From: an uncultured Lachnospiraceae bacterium
GTDB lineage: Bacteria; Bacillota; Clostridia; Lachnospirales; Lachnospiraceae
Length of the DNA stretch: 25,539 nucleotides
NCBI GenBank assembly: GCA_910577655.1
Contig: CAJTOW010000055.1
Coordinates: forward strand, 1-25,539
Reading direction: 5' to 3'
Shown: positions 7,059 to 16,304 of the stretch, in pieces
Layout of the letters: the number at the start of each line of letters is the position of its first letter
Position numbering within the stretch: position 1 is the stretch's first letter
Notes under the pieces: model-generated
The model's database searches: none
The model's input: the letters and a program-made list of their open reading frames with translations, nothing else
Told to the model about the DNA's origin: nothing
Translations under genes and position numbers: made by a program

Positions 7059-8474
7059 ATGATTAAAGATAACCAGAAGCGGCTCAACCGTCTTCATGTA
7101 CTGATCGATGCACTGGTCATTGTGGCGGCGTATGTACTGAGCTGGTTTGTGTTTATCGGAAGCTACTGGTTCCATTCGGGCAGAGAGGTGCTTCCGCCGC
7201 GGATCTATCTGAGTGCACTGGTTGTGATCGTACCAGTGTACCTTTTGCTGTATGCATTTTTCTGTCTGTTCACCCCCAAGCGGGTGCAGGGCCGAAGGCT
7301 GGAATTTGCCAACATATGTAAGGCGAATATCATTGGTTTGTTTTTGTTTGCCCTGATCCTTTACCTGATGCGGAAGAACCTTTATCTGCAGCATTTCTCA
7401 TCCCGTGTTGTAGTGGGCTTCTGTGCGGTCAATATTGTCCTGGAGACCCTGGAACGGAATGCGATCCGTATGGTTCTGCGTTCTATGCGCTCCAAAGGCT
7501 ACAATCAGAAGCATGTACTGCTCATTGGCTACAGCCGTGCCGCGGAAAGCTATATAGACCGGGTGCTGGCCAATCCGGAGTGGGGCTACCAGATCCGTGG
7601 CATTCTGGATGACCGCAAGCCATGGGCCGAGGATTACCGTGGTATCCGGGTGATCGGCAAGACTGCGGATCTGGAGGAGATCTTATCCTTGAATGTTCTG
7701 GACGAGATCGCCATCACCCTGAGCATCCAGGATTACAGCGGCCTGGAGGCTATTGTAGCCGCCTGCGAGAAATCCGGTGTGCATACAAAATTCATTCCGG
7801 ATTATAATAATTTTATTCCGACAAAACCATATACGGAGGACCTGCAGGGTCTGCCGGTGATCAATATCCGCCATGTTCCCCTCAATGATCTTTTGAATGC
7901 GACTATGAAACGGGCGGTGGATATTTTTGGTGCGCTGGTGGCCCTGGTGCTGTTTTCTCCGGTGATGCTGGTGACGGCTGTATTGATCAAGGCTACATCT
8001 CCGGGGCCGCTGATCTTCAGCCAGGAGCGGGTGGGCCTCCATAACCGTCCTTTTAAGATGTACAAGTTCCGCTCCATGGAGGTGCAGCCGCCGGATAAAG
8101 AGAAGGTTGCGTGGACAACCCCCTGTGATCCACGGGTGACACTTGTGGGAAAGGTGATCCGTAAGACCAGTATCGATGAGATGCCCCAGCTGTTTAATGT
8201 GCTGGTGGGCGATATGAGCCTGGTAGGGCCGCGGCCGGAGCGGCCGCTTTTTGTGGAACGGTTTAAGGAGGAGATTCCCCGCTATATGATCAAGCATCAG
8301 GTTCGCCCCGGCATGACCGGATGGGCCCAGATCAACGGCTACCGGGGAGATACTTCCATTGCAAAACGGATTGAGCATGATCTCTATTACATTGAAAACT
8401 GGACCCTGGGACTTGATTTTAAGATCTTGTTCCTGACATTTTTCAAAGGGTTTATTAATACAAATGCGTATTAG
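7059..8474 (+). CDS. Polyprenyl-phosphate glycosyl-1-phosphate transferase
   Basis: Membrane enzyme of 471 aa that would start polymer synthesis by moving a sugar-1-phosphate from an NDP-sugar to undecaprenyl phosphate. About four N-terminal membrane helices come first, then a Rossmann-like CoA_binding_3 domain (about residues 145-250, starting HVLLIGYSRAAESYI). The catalytic bac_transf domain follows, with membrane helix AVDIFGALVALVLFSPVML, then FKMYKFRSM, the catalytic pair D373-E374 in SIDEMPQLFN, and VGPRPERP. The end, YYIENWTLGLDFKILFLT, is characteristic of the WbaP/EpsL/CpsE class. An AAGGTG precedes ATG 7059. It has its own promoter and is followed 70 nt later by the LCP gene. Whether the sugar is Glc, Gal or another cannot be told. 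Confidence 0.95.
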   Translation: MIKDNQKRLNRLHVLIDALVIVAAYVLSWFVFIGSYWFHSGREVLPPRIYLSALVVIVPVYLLLYAFFCLFTPKRVQGRRLEFANICKANIIGLFLFALILYLMRKNLYLQHFSSRVVVGFCAVNIVLETLERNAIRMVLRSMRSKGYNQKHVLLIGYSRAAESYIDRVLANPEWGYQIRGILDDRKPWAEDYRGIRVIGKTADLEEILSLNVLDEIAITLSIQDYSGLEAIVAACEKSGVHTKFIPDYNNFIPTKPYTEDLQGLPVINIRHVPLNDLLNATMKRAVDIFGALVALVLFSPVMLVTAVLIKATSPGPLIFSQERVGLHNRPFKMYKFRSMEVQPPDKEKVAWTTPCDPRVTLVGKVIRKTSIDEMPQLFNVLVGDMSLVGPRPERPLFVERFKEEIPRYMIKHQVRPGMTGWAQINGYRGDTSIAKRIEHDLYYIENWTLGLDFKILFLTFFKGFINTNAY

Positions 8475-8544
8475 GCCAGCAGAAAGCGCCGGGAGAGTAT
8501 AGTGCAGCAGCTGGTATATGATATGTGTGGAAATGAGGTGACAC

Positions 8545-10965
8545 ATGGGTCGTGATTATGATGAAGAGATGGGAAGCCCCAGGGCGCCCAGAAGCCGGAG
8601 AAATATAAGCAGGCGCAAAGGTGAAGACGACGGATTAAAGGTTATGAATGATTCGTCCATTCATCCGGTACGGCTCTCCGGGGACGGGGCCGCCCGGAGG
8701 GTGAACGGCGGGGCCGGAGAGGAACGGATGGCCGGGAATACTATGGGCCGGAGAGTGTCCGGCAGCGCCGGGGGAACCTATGCTTCCGGCAGGGAGCGGA
8801 TGTCCGGAACCGGCAGCGTCGGCGGGACGCGAGGGGCGGGAGCTTCCGGCAGGGAGCGGATGTCCGGAACCGGCAGTGCCAGCGGGACACGTGGGGCGGG
8901 AGTTTCCGGCAGGGAGCGGATGTCCGGAACCGGAAGTGCCGGCGGGACGCGAGGGCCGGGAACTTCCAGCAGAGAGCGGATGTCCGGATCCGGCGCCGGC
9001 GGAATACGCGGGGCGGGAGCTTCCACAGGCAGATCCGGGGCCGGCAGCGGAAGGACCGGCCTGAGTCTGCGTCAGGAGCGGCAGATCGCCAAGCGGCGGA
9101 AGCGCCGGCGGATCATAGCCATGATCCTGGCAGAGTGCCTTGCCCTGGTATGTATCTTCGGCTATGCCTATTTCCTGCGGCAGTGGAATCAGTTGCAGCG
9201 GCCGGAGTATAACATCAAGAATGTGGAAAACAAGGACATTTCCTTTGAGACTGTGGAGAAGATGAAGGGCTACTGGACCATTGCCGTCTTCGGGGTGGAT
9301 GCCAGGAGCAATGCCGTGGGCAAGGGAACCAATGCGGATGTCAACATTATCTGCAACATCAACCTGGATACAGGGGAGATTAAACTGGTCTCCGTATTCC
9401 GTGATTCTTACTTAAATATCAGTGAGAATGGTTCTTACAATAAGATTAATGAGGCTTATTTTCTGGGCGGCCCGGAGCAGGCGGTAGCGGCTCTGAACCG
9501 GAACCTGGATCTGAATATTTCCGATTATATGACCTTCAACTGGAAGGCGGTGGCAGATGCCATCAATATCCTGGGCGGAGTGGATATTGAGCTTAGCAAG
9601 GCGGAATTTTACTATATCAATTCCTTCATTACAGAGACAGTGAAGGTAACCGGGATCGGCTCCTACCAGCTCAAGTCAGCGGGCATGAACCATCTGGACG
9701 GAGTGCAGGCAGTGGCTTATGGGCGTCTGCGTCTGATGGATACGGACTTTGCCCGCACAGAGCGCCAGAGGAAGGTGATCCAGCAGGCATTTGACAAGGC
9801 GCGGCAGGCGGATTTCAACACTCTGAAGCAGGTGCTGGGAACGGTATTCCCGCAGGTAGCCACCAGCATCAATGTAGACGATATTTTCCTGGCCCTTCCG
9901 TCGGTGAATAAGTACCATATCGGTGAAACCATGGGATTCCCCCAGGCCCGGGGAGACGCCAGGATGGGTAAGAAGGGGGCGGTGGTAGTGCCCCAGACCT
10001 TGGAGAGCAATGTAATCAAGCTTCATGAATTCCTGTTCGGAAGCGAGGATTATACGCCTTCCGATACAGTGAAGAAGATCAGCGCCAAGATTTCCGCGGA
10101 TTCCGGTATGTATAAGGAAGGAACCTATGTGGAGAAGGTCCGCACGGACAGTGGAGTGATCCAGCAGCCCAAGGCGACTACCGGGGCTGTCCGGGCCCAG
10201 GACGATGATGAAGAGCCGGAGACCACAAAACGGAAGACAGAGGAGACCAGCCGGGCCGGACGGGAGACTGATGAGGATGGCAATTACCTGGATCCAGATC
10301 CGGATGATGAAGATGACGAAGATGACGACGATGAGCCGGAGACCGACCGTTACGGAAGGCCCCTGGGCTTGAGACCAGGTATGAGTGTGCCGGAGACCGA
10401 CGAGAGCGGCAATCCGGTGGATCCGGATGAAGGGGCACCGGGCAACAGCCATGGCAGTACCAGTCCCACACAGTCAGGTATATCAGACCGTCCGGGAGAC
10501 ACGACTACTCCCACCAGGGCCGATGAGTCAGAGGGACAGAATTACCCGGGCGGAACCTATCCGGGCGCGACAAACCGTCCGGGGGATCCTACAGAATCTA
10601 CCTCCGCAGGCAATCCGGGAACTACCTGGCCAGGGGGCGTGAATCCGTCAGGAGGGAATACGGTACCAGGAGGCACCAGCCCAGGGGGATCCAGTGTTCC
10701 GGGTAGTACGAATCCTGCCGGAGGGACGAACATGCCGGGAACTACCAGCCCCACGGGCGGCGCTGCAGCGCCGGGAGGCACCAGCCCCACAGGCGGCAGC
10801 ACCACACCGGGCGGTACCGGACCGGGAGGTATCCCTACGAATCCAACAGGCGGAAACACGGGGCCAGGTACCGGCCAGGTACCGGGGCAGGCTGCCCAGA
10901 TCCCTGGTTCGTCCGGTGGAAATAACGGACCGTCCACTGGCCCCGTGTCAGCGCCGGGGCAGTAG
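8545..10965 (+). CDS. LytR-CpsA-Psr (LCP) family cell-wall polymer ligase, unusually long
   Basis: Single-pass membrane protein of 806 aa. LCP proteins transfer lipid-linked glycopolymers to peptidoglycan outside the cell. Residues 1-190 are a basic, Gly/Ser/Arg-rich cytosolic tail containing four near-identical 19-20 aa repeats (residues 80-158). The membrane helix is at about 190-210. The LCP domain spans about 245-430: D252 and R254 in GVDAR, R286-D287 in VFRDSY, KINEAYFLGG, and R394, R396, D399, D401, R404, R407 in the pyrophosphate-binding motif. An Asp/Glu-rich linker (about 575-610) is followed by a Gly/Pro/Thr/Ser-rich tail to the end. Most LCP proteins are 300-500 aa, so both extensions are unusual. 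A GAGGTG precedes ATG 8545. It probably attaches the polymer made by the genes upstream. Confidence 0.93.
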   Translation: MGRDYDEEMGSPRAPRSRRNISRRKGEDDGLKVMNDSSIHPVRLSGDGAARRVNGGAGEERMAGNTMGRRVSGSAGGTYASGRERMSGTGSVGGTRGAGASGRERMSGTGSASGTRGAGVSGRERMSGTGSAGGTRGPGTSSRERMSGSGAGGIRGAGASTGRSGAGSGRTGLSLRQERQIAKRRKRRRIIAMILAECLALVCIFGYAYFLRQWNQLQRPEYNIKNVENKDISFETVEKMKGYWTIAVFGVDARSNAVGKGTNADVNIICNINLDTGEIKLVSVFRDSYLNISENGSYNKINEAYFLGGPEQAVAALNRNLDLNISDYMTFNWKAVADAINILGGVDIELSKAEFYYINSFITETVKVTGIGSYQLKSAGMNHLDGVQAVAYGRLRLMDTDFARTERQRKVIQQAFDKARQADFNTLKQVLGTVFPQVATSINVDDIFLALPSVNKYHIGETMGFPQARGDARMGKKGAVVVPQTLESNVIKLHEFLFGSEDYTPSDTVKKISAKISADSGMYKEGTYVEKVRTDSGVIQQPKATTGAVRAQDDDEEPETTKRKTEETSRAGRETDEDGNYLDPDPDDEDDEDDDDEPETDRYGRPLGLRPGMSVPETDESGNPVDPDEGAPGNSHGSTSPTQSGISDRPGDTTTPTRADESEGQNYPGGTYPGATNRPGDPTESTSAGNPGTTWPGGVNPSGGNTVPGGTSPGGSSVPGSTNPAGGTNMPGTTSPTGGAAAPGGTSPTGGSTTPGGTGPGGIPTNPTGGNTGPGTGQVPGQAAQIPGSSGGNNGPSTGPVSAPGQ
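8782..9018 (+). repeat. In-frame tandem repeat, 3 x 60 bp plus one 57-bp unit
   Basis: Units begin at 8782, 8842, 8902 and 8962. The first three are exactly 60 bp; the last is 57 bp and more diverged. Each encodes the pattern ASGRERMSGTGSAGGTRGAG with small changes. All units stay in frame with the LCP gene, so copy number could vary without breaking it. Confidence 0.9.
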
Positions 10966-11178
10966 CAGTATACTTTGTAATCAATTTGAAAACGGGTGGA
11001 ATATCGGTAACGATCCGGGAACACACACGGCTGGTCCGGAAAAGAATGGGCCGGCCGGAAGGTTTCCTGCAAATGGATATACCGCCTTAATAAATAGATT
11101 ATAATTCCATCACATTTTAGACACAAAAAGTTGTTATATTTTGTGTATAACATGAAGATAAGAAAGGGGATTATAATT

Positions 11179-12726
11179 ATGTACGATAACGAACAGAACC
11201 GATATGATGATTCCTTCTCTTCTGAATATAGAGAGGAACACACAGAAGGCAGACCCCAGGAGCCGGTAAATCAGGGCGCAGAGCTTCAGATTCACGGGAG
11301 CCAGCCGTCAGGAAGTGCGCAGGGCGGCTGGAGCAGCCAGAGTTATACGGAATCCCGGATGGAACCGGGGTATCAGGCCTACCAGTCAGACTGGAATGCC
11401 CAGGGGAGTCAGGAACAGCAGAAGGAGCAGCAGTTTGGGACATCCCACTATGCCAACCGGGTGAATATGTCCCATATCCCCCAGGAACGGCCCAGGAAGA
11501 ATGGCAATCTGGCAGGAAAGATCGCCGGAGTCACAGCCGCCGCCATGCTGTTCGGAGTAGTGGCGGGAGGAACCATGTTCGGGATCAATACGGCGGGGCG
11601 GTATGTGATGGAGCAGATCAGCCCGGAGGAGGAGACCCAGGCACCGGTTCAGGTGACAGTGGGGAATGCTGGTACAGACAATCCCACAGCGCCGGCGGTT
11701 TCCGGCCTGACCCAGACAGTTTTGATGGATGTGTCTCCCATCGTCAAAATGGCTATGCCGTCGGTGGTGGCAATTAACAATACAATGGTGGTGGAACAGC
11801 AGCTCTGGTTTGGGCCTACCCAGCGGGTGGAGGTTCCCAGCAGTGGTTCCGGTATCATTGTGGGACAGAATGAAGAAGAGCTTCTGATTGTCACCAACAA
11901 CCATGTGGTGGAGGATTCCAAGGAACTGTCAGTAACATTTATCAACAATGCATCGGTGAATGCGGGGATCAAGGGGACGGATTCTGAATCCGATCTGGCA
12001 GTCATCGCAGTGCCGGTCAAGGATATTCCTTCCGATACCATGAGCCAGATCAAGGTGGCAGTGCTGGGTGACTCGGACGCGCTGGAGGTAGGCCAGGGTG
12101 TGATCGCTATCGGCAATGCCCTGGGGTATGGCCAGTCCGTGACAGTAGGCTATGTCAGCGCCCTGGACCGGGAGGTCAAGGCGGAAAATGATACCAGCCG
12201 CAACCTGCTCCAGACCGATGCTGCCATCAATCCGGGCAATAGCGGCGGCGCCCTGCTGAACATGAAGGGCGAGGTAGTCGGAATCAACGCAGCCAAATAT
12301 TCTTCCACAGAGGTGGAGGGCATGGGCTATGCGATTCCTGTTTCCAAAGTGCAGGATATCATCAATGAGCTGATGAACAAGAAGACACGAGTGACAGTCG
12401 AGGAGACGAAGCAGGGATACCTGGGAATCCAGGGACAGAATATCGACGATACAGCGGCGACCATGTATGATATGCCGCGGGGGATCTATGTATATAAGAT
12501 CACCGAGGACGGCGCGGCTGCCAGGTCCGATCTGCGTGAGAAGGATATCATCACCAAGTTTGACGGCCAGACCGTACGTACCATGGCGGATCTGAAGGAG
12601 ATGCTGACCTACTATGAGGGAGGCAGCACCGTGAATCTGACAGTACAGTCTCTGGAAAACGGAGTGTACAATGAGCGTATCGTGGAGGTTACTCTGGGTG
12701 TCAGGCCTCAGGCAGGAACAAATTAA
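11179..12726 (+). CDS. HtrA/DegP-like membrane serine protease (S1C, one PDZ)
   Basis: Membrane-anchored serine protease of 515 aa for envelope protein quality control. Residues 1-110 are a hydrophilic Gln/Ser/Gly-rich cytosolic region, followed by a membrane helix at about 115-137. The trypsin-like domain has the full triad: H242 in TNNHVVED, D272 in ESDLAV and S355 in GNSGGALLN. A single PDZ domain fills about 412-505 (GYLGIQGQNI to the end). The size and single PDZ match Gram-positive HtrA proteins. I chose ATG 11179 because AGAAAGGGGA at 11161-11170 is ideally spaced; TTG 11131 in the same frame has no such site. The 213-nt gap before it is AT-rich with two -10-like sequences (11100-11105, 11146-11151) but no good -35. 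A terminator follows at 12750-12792. Confidence 0.94.
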   Translation: MYDNEQNRYDDSFSSEYREEHTEGRPQEPVNQGAELQIHGSQPSGSAQGGWSSQSYTESRMEPGYQAYQSDWNAQGSQEQQKEQQFGTSHYANRVNMSHIPQERPRKNGNLAGKIAGVTAAAMLFGVVAGGTMFGINTAGRYVMEQISPEEETQAPVQVTVGNAGTDNPTAPAVSGLTQTVLMDVSPIVKMAMPSVVAINNTMVVEQQLWFGPTQRVEVPSSGSGIIVGQNEEELLIVTNNHVVEDSKELSVTFINNASVNAGIKGTDSESDLAVIAVPVKDIPSDTMSQIKVAVLGDSDALEVGQGVIAIGNALGYGQSVTVGYVSALDREVKAENDTSRNLLQTDAAINPGNSGGALLNMKGEVVGINAAKYSSTEVEGMGYAIPVSKVQDIINELMNKKTRVTVEETKQGYLGIQGQNIDDTAATMYDMPRGIYVYKITEDGAAARSDLREKDIITKFDGQTVRTMADLKEMLTYYEGGSTVNLTVQSLENGVYNERIVEVTLGVRPQAGTN

Positions 12727-12749
12727 GAAATAGATGAGTGCGTAAAAAT

Positions 12750-12792
12750 GCCAAAGCCGGGAAAAACCCGGCTTTGGCTCATTGCGTTTTTT
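12750..12792 (+). terminator. Rho-independent terminator after the HtrA gene
   Basis: A perfect 12-bp stem, GCCAAAGCCGGG (12750-12761) and CCCGGCTTTGGC (12767-12778), encloses an A5 loop. A T6 run follows at 12787-12792, 8 nt after the stem. The distance makes the T-run less than ideal, but the stem is strong and lies 24 nt past the HtrA stop. Confidence 0.75.
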
Positions 12793-12901
12793 GGTGACGG
12801 GTGTTTGCAGTTGTCCAGAGGTGCTTCCTGGAATGCTGTACTCTCCCTGGCAAACGCGCTCTCGCTGAAAAAATAAAATCACTATAGAAAGCAGGTTGTA
12901 C

Positions 12902-14479
12902 GTGGACGAGAAGAATTTGAATGATCAGGAGATAAGTAATGGTCAGGATGGAGCAGACGGACAAGGAGGCCAGTCCAGCCAGGGCGGTCAGAATGGGAAG
13001 GACAGCCAGTCCGGCCAGAAGAGCCAGGAAGTTCAGGGAGAGCAGGGGGCCCAGGCTGGTGGGCACTCCCATGATGACCAGGAATATGAGAAGATATGCT
13101 ATATGTGTCACAGGCCGGAAAGCAAGGCAGGAGCCATGGTTACCATGCCAGGAGGGCTGAGCCTGTGTCATGCCTGTATGCAGAGAACTTTTGATACCTT
13201 TGCGTCAGGCAGTATTGACTTGTCCAGACTGGATCTGTCCAAGATTCCGGGGATGCCTTTTATGAGTGTGTTTCCGGGAATGCCGGGGGCGGCCGGGACG
13301 CCGGGAGGTCCGGAAGGCACGGAGGAGTGGCCTCAGATGCCGGGGCAGAAGAAGCTTAAGAAGAAAAAGGCCGGGAAGGAGCCGGGATTCCAGTTGAAGG
13401 ATATCCCTCTGCCACATAAGACCAGGCAGCAGCTGGATGCCTATGTGGTGGGCCAGGATCATGCCAAGAAGGTGATTTCCGTGGCTGTCTACAACCATTA
13501 CAAGCGTGTCTGGGCGGAGAGTATGCGTAAGGCCCAAAAGTCTGAGGAACAGCCTGAGGAGGATGTGCAGATCGAGAAATCCAATATCCTGATGATCGGC
13601 CCTACCGGAAGCGGGAAGACCTATCTGGTGAAGACCCTGGCCAGACTTCTCAATGTACCACTGGCCATTGCAGATGCAACATCCCTGACAGAGGCGGGCT
13701 ATATTGGTGATGATATCGAAAGCGTAGTCTCCAAGCTGCTGACAGCAGCCGGGAATGATGTGGAGAAAGCAGAGCGTGGGATCATATTCATTGATGAGAT
13801 TGACAAGATCGCTAAAAAGCGCAATACCAATACCCGGGACGTCAGTGGTGAGTCTGTGCAGCAGGAGCTTCTGAAGCTTCTGGAGGGTAGTGATGTGGAG
13901 GTGCCGGTGGGCTCCAACCAGAAGAATGCCATGACACCCATGACCACGGTGAATACAGACAATATCCTGTTCATCTGCGGAGGGGCATTCCCGGATCTGG
14001 AAAGGATCATCAAGGAGCGGTTGTCGAAGAAGGCGGCCATGGGGTTCGGATCGGTTCTCAAGGACCAGTTCGACGAGGATCCCAATATCCTGAGCCATGT
14101 GACCAGCGAGGATCTGCGGACCTTTGGCATGATCCCGGAGTTCTTGGGACGTCTGCCGGTGACAGTGACCCTGGAGAAGCTGACAGAGAGTCTCCTGGTA
14201 CAGATCCTGAAGGAGCCGAAAAATGCCATTCTCAAACAGTATGCAAAGCTTCTGGCAATGGATGAAGTGAAGCTGGTCTTTGAGGATGAGGCTCTGGAAT
14301 GGATCGCCCAGGAAGCTCTAAAGCGCGATACAGGAGCACGGGCATTGCGGGCAGTCCTGGAGGAGTTCATGCTGGATATTATGTACGAGATCCCCAAAGA
14401 CCCCAACATCGGCTCTGTGATCATTACAAGACCCTACCTGGAGAAAACCGGCGGCCCCCTGATCCAGATGCGGGGCTAA
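12902..14479 (+). CDS. ClpX-like AAA+ unfoldase with extended Gln/Gly-rich N-terminus
   Basis: ATP-driven unfoldase of 525 aa, about 100 aa longer than usual ClpX. Residues 1-60 are Gln/Gly/Ser-rich. A Cys4 zinc finger follows (C66, C69, C89, C92), then a Gly/Pro/Met-rich linker to about 160. The AAA+ core has Walker A GPTGSGKT (233-240), pore-loop GYIG (266-269), Walker B IIFIDEID (294-301) and a sensor-2 GARALR. The loop that is RKH in standard ClpX reads GSNQKN (337-342), so substrate selection may differ. The ClpP-docking loop is MGFG (380-383), close to the usual IGF, so ClpP binding is still possible. I chose GTG 12902 because GCAGG at 12891-12895 is 6 nt upstream, whereas TTG 12896 abuts it. 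Probably a paralogue, but a sole ClpX cannot be excluded. Confidence 0.88.
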   Translation: MDEKNLNDQEISNGQDGADGQGGQSSQGGQNGKDSQSGQKSQEVQGEQGAQAGGHSHDDQEYEKICYMCHRPESKAGAMVTMPGGLSLCHACMQRTFDTFASGSIDLSRLDLSKIPGMPFMSVFPGMPGAAGTPGGPEGTEEWPQMPGQKKLKKKKAGKEPGFQLKDIPLPHKTRQQLDAYVVGQDHAKKVISVAVYNHYKRVWAESMRKAQKSEEQPEEDVQIEKSNILMIGPTGSGKTYLVKTLARLLNVPLAIADATSLTEAGYIGDDIESVVSKLLTAAGNDVEKAERGIIFIDEIDKIAKKRNTNTRDVSGESVQQELLKLLEGSDVEVPVGSNQKNAMTPMTTVNTDNILFICGGAFPDLERIIKERLSKKAAMGFGSVLKDQFDEDPNILSHVTSEDLRTFGMIPEFLGRLPVTVTLEKLTESLLVQILKEPKNAILKQYAKLLAMDEVKLVFEDEALEWIAQEALKRDTGARALRAVLEEFMLDIMYEIPKDPNIGSVIITRPYLEKTGGPLIQMRG

Positions 14480-14597
14480 AGTGTGTTTCCCGTTACAATA
14501 CCAGAAGGCGGCCAGAGATTCTCAAAGTCCATGGTCTGTACTGCTTTGGATCACCTTTTGGGTGTTGCCCGTTTTTTGCGGATGGGGATCAGCAGAG

Positions 14598-16304
14598 CTA
14601 CCGGATGCTGTTGAATGCGCCGTAAAGATCCAGGGTTCCATAGCCCCATTCCCGGTTGGGGTAAACCAGCACAGGATTCCGGTTGGCTCCACGGATGAAC
14701 ATGGTTTTGACAGAGGCGCTGCTTAAGGTGGTGGCGTTGTTGTCAACAATGCCCCAGGTGAAGATGTCTGCAATGGCGCCCGCAGTGACAGCGGCGGCTA
14801 CAGAAGAGCCGGTACGGCCGGCTACATTGACACCTGGCGCGGCAAAATCCGGCTTGAAGCGGCCATTGCGGGCGTAGCCGCGGCTGCTGTGGATGTAGAT
14901 GCTGTTGTTGGTGTGATTGTAGGTGCTGACGGTGATCGGCATGTCGGCATTGCCTGGTTCCGTGATAGTGGTATTAGGGTCCGGACGCAGGAACATGGTC
15001 TGGTCGGTGATGAAGTCACGCATGGGCAGCCATATATGAAATTCTCCGGACAGGATCACGGCGGGGTACACCCGGATATGCCAGATGCCTTCGGCCGGAC
15101 GGTCGAAGCGCATGAAGATCAGCTGGTTTCCGGAGCCGGATTCATTGTTCAGAAAGTTGACGGTAACGCTGGTTCCGTCAAAGCGGAAGGGGATTCTGAT
15201 ATCGGTTTCAATCTGGATTCCGATCCTTTCTACCACCTCGCCCGAGGGGGAGACAAATCCGACGGTGTAGAGCTCAGAGCTGCTGGCCCACAGCTCCATG
15301 CAGAAGCCGCGTTCATCCGGGCCAACCCGCAGTTCCACATCATCGTAGCCCTGGTCCGGGTGGACCGTTCCCATATAGTGGTGCTGGAAGCCTACTTCAT
15401 TGCCGGCAGCTACGGAGAAGGCAATGCCGGTGGCGCTCTCAAAGTTCTGGATCTGGTTGCACAGTGGGGAGGTGCCGGAATGGCTCCCCTGGTTAGTACC
15501 CAGCCCCAGGCATACCACCAGAGGCATCTGGAACTGGTTGGCAAGTCCGGCCAGATAGCTGATTCCCGCCATGATGTCATTTTCCTGAAATGCATCCGCA
15601 TCCGGGTGGATCAGGAAATAGTCCCGGAGATATTCCTTGGCCGGCTTGAGCTTCACGATGGCCAGACTGGCTTCCGGAGCGGCTCCGTGAAAGTCGGAAG
15701 GGAACATGGAATTCTCCGGGAACCGGGCGCCGCGGCTGCCGGCAGCGATGGCAGCCATGAAGGTTCCATGGCCATTGGTGTCCCGGGTGGGAACCAGGCT
15801 GTGGGGATTGTCGGAGGCCAGGGCCGTATTGAGATCATCCTCATCGTAGGTGGCACCATAGAAGGGCTGGAAACCGATGACCGGCTGCGGCATATGGCCG
15901 GTGATGATGGTCTGGTCCCAGATCCCCCGGATGCGGGTACTGCCGTCAGGGTTGCGGAACAGGGGATCCGTATAATTGATGCCGGTATCAATTATCCCCA
16001 GCAGGACACCCCGTCCGGTGGCCCGCAGTGTCGGCTGGTCCAGGATCGCCGGGATCCCGCTGCTTTCCAGGGCTGCCGAGTCCAGAAGCCCATACAGCTT
16101 GGGAATGGCGGAATAGTACTGGCGGGCAGAGGTCAGGAATGGTACATTGCTTTTTGGGATATATGCAACTGCATATTCCTGGTCTATAAAATTTACACAT
16201 GCTGTATTGGCAACCTGGTAGGCGATTTCCTCGCTGCGGGAGGAATAGGTAAGGATAAAGTCATAATAATCGCTGGATTCTGGAGAATAGATGCAGTCTT
16301 GCGT
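14598..16304 (-). CDS. Subtilisin-like serine protease (S8, Csp-like) with apparent ACG start
   Basis: Subtilase of about 568 aa. Catalytic residues are D106 (IIDTGI), H179 (NGHGT), oxyanion N302 (AAGNEVG) and S501 (GSSVAAA). A beta-rich insertion of roughly 190 aa between N302 and S501 (VELRVGPDERGFCMELW onwards) resembles the jelly-roll domain of clostridial Csp/Csp-like proteases, whose length is also about 560 aa. The frame is open from 16310 down, but has no ATG, GTG or TTG before ATG 15893, and starting there would lose the catalytic Asp. An AAAGGAG (16320-16314) lies 9 nt before an ACG at 16304-16302, exactly where an ATG would be expected. So the gene uses ACG, is weakened by an ATG-to-ACG change, or has a base error. 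No obvious signal peptide. Convergent with the ClpX-like gene. Confidence 0.85.
   Translation of the reverse strand, partial: TQDCIYSPESSDYYDFILTYSSRSEEIAYQVANTACVNFIDQEYAVAYIPKSNVPFLTSARQYYSAIPKLYGLLDSAALESSGIPAILDQPTLRATGRGVLLGIIDTGINYTDPLFRNPDGSTRIRGIWDQTIITGHMPQPVIGFQPFYGATYDEDDLNTALASDNPHSLVPTRDTNGHGTFMAAIAAGSRGARFPENSMFPSDFHGAAPEASLAIVKLKPAKEYLRDYFLIHPDADAFQENDIMAGISYLAGLANQFQMPLVVCLGLGTNQGSHSGTSPLCNQIQNFESATGIAFSVAAGNEVGFQHHYMGTVHPDQGYDDVELRVGPDERGFCMELWASSSELYTVGFVSPSGEVVERIGIQIETDIRIPFRFDGTSVTVNFLNNESGSGNQLIFMRFDRPAEGIWHIRVYPAVILSGEFHIWLPMRDFITDQTMFLRPDPNTTITEPGNADMPITVSTYNHTNNSIYIHSSRGYARNGRFKPDFAAPGVNVAGRTGSSVAAAVTAGAIADIFTWGIVDNNATTLSSASVKTMFIRGANRNPVLVYPNREWGYGTLDLYGAFNSIR

Noticed and set aside
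8782..9018. Possible CRISPR array
   Set aside because: The 60-bp units are contiguous with no unique spacers and stay in frame with the LCP protein.
11100..11151. Promoter of the HtrA gene
   Set aside because: Two -10-like hexamers exist in the AT-rich gap, but no acceptable -35 is correctly spaced, so no promoter was called.
14480..14597. Terminator between the ClpX-like gene and the subtilase
   Set aside because: Only a weak CACC/GGGTG hairpin followed at a distance by a T-run is present; not convincing.
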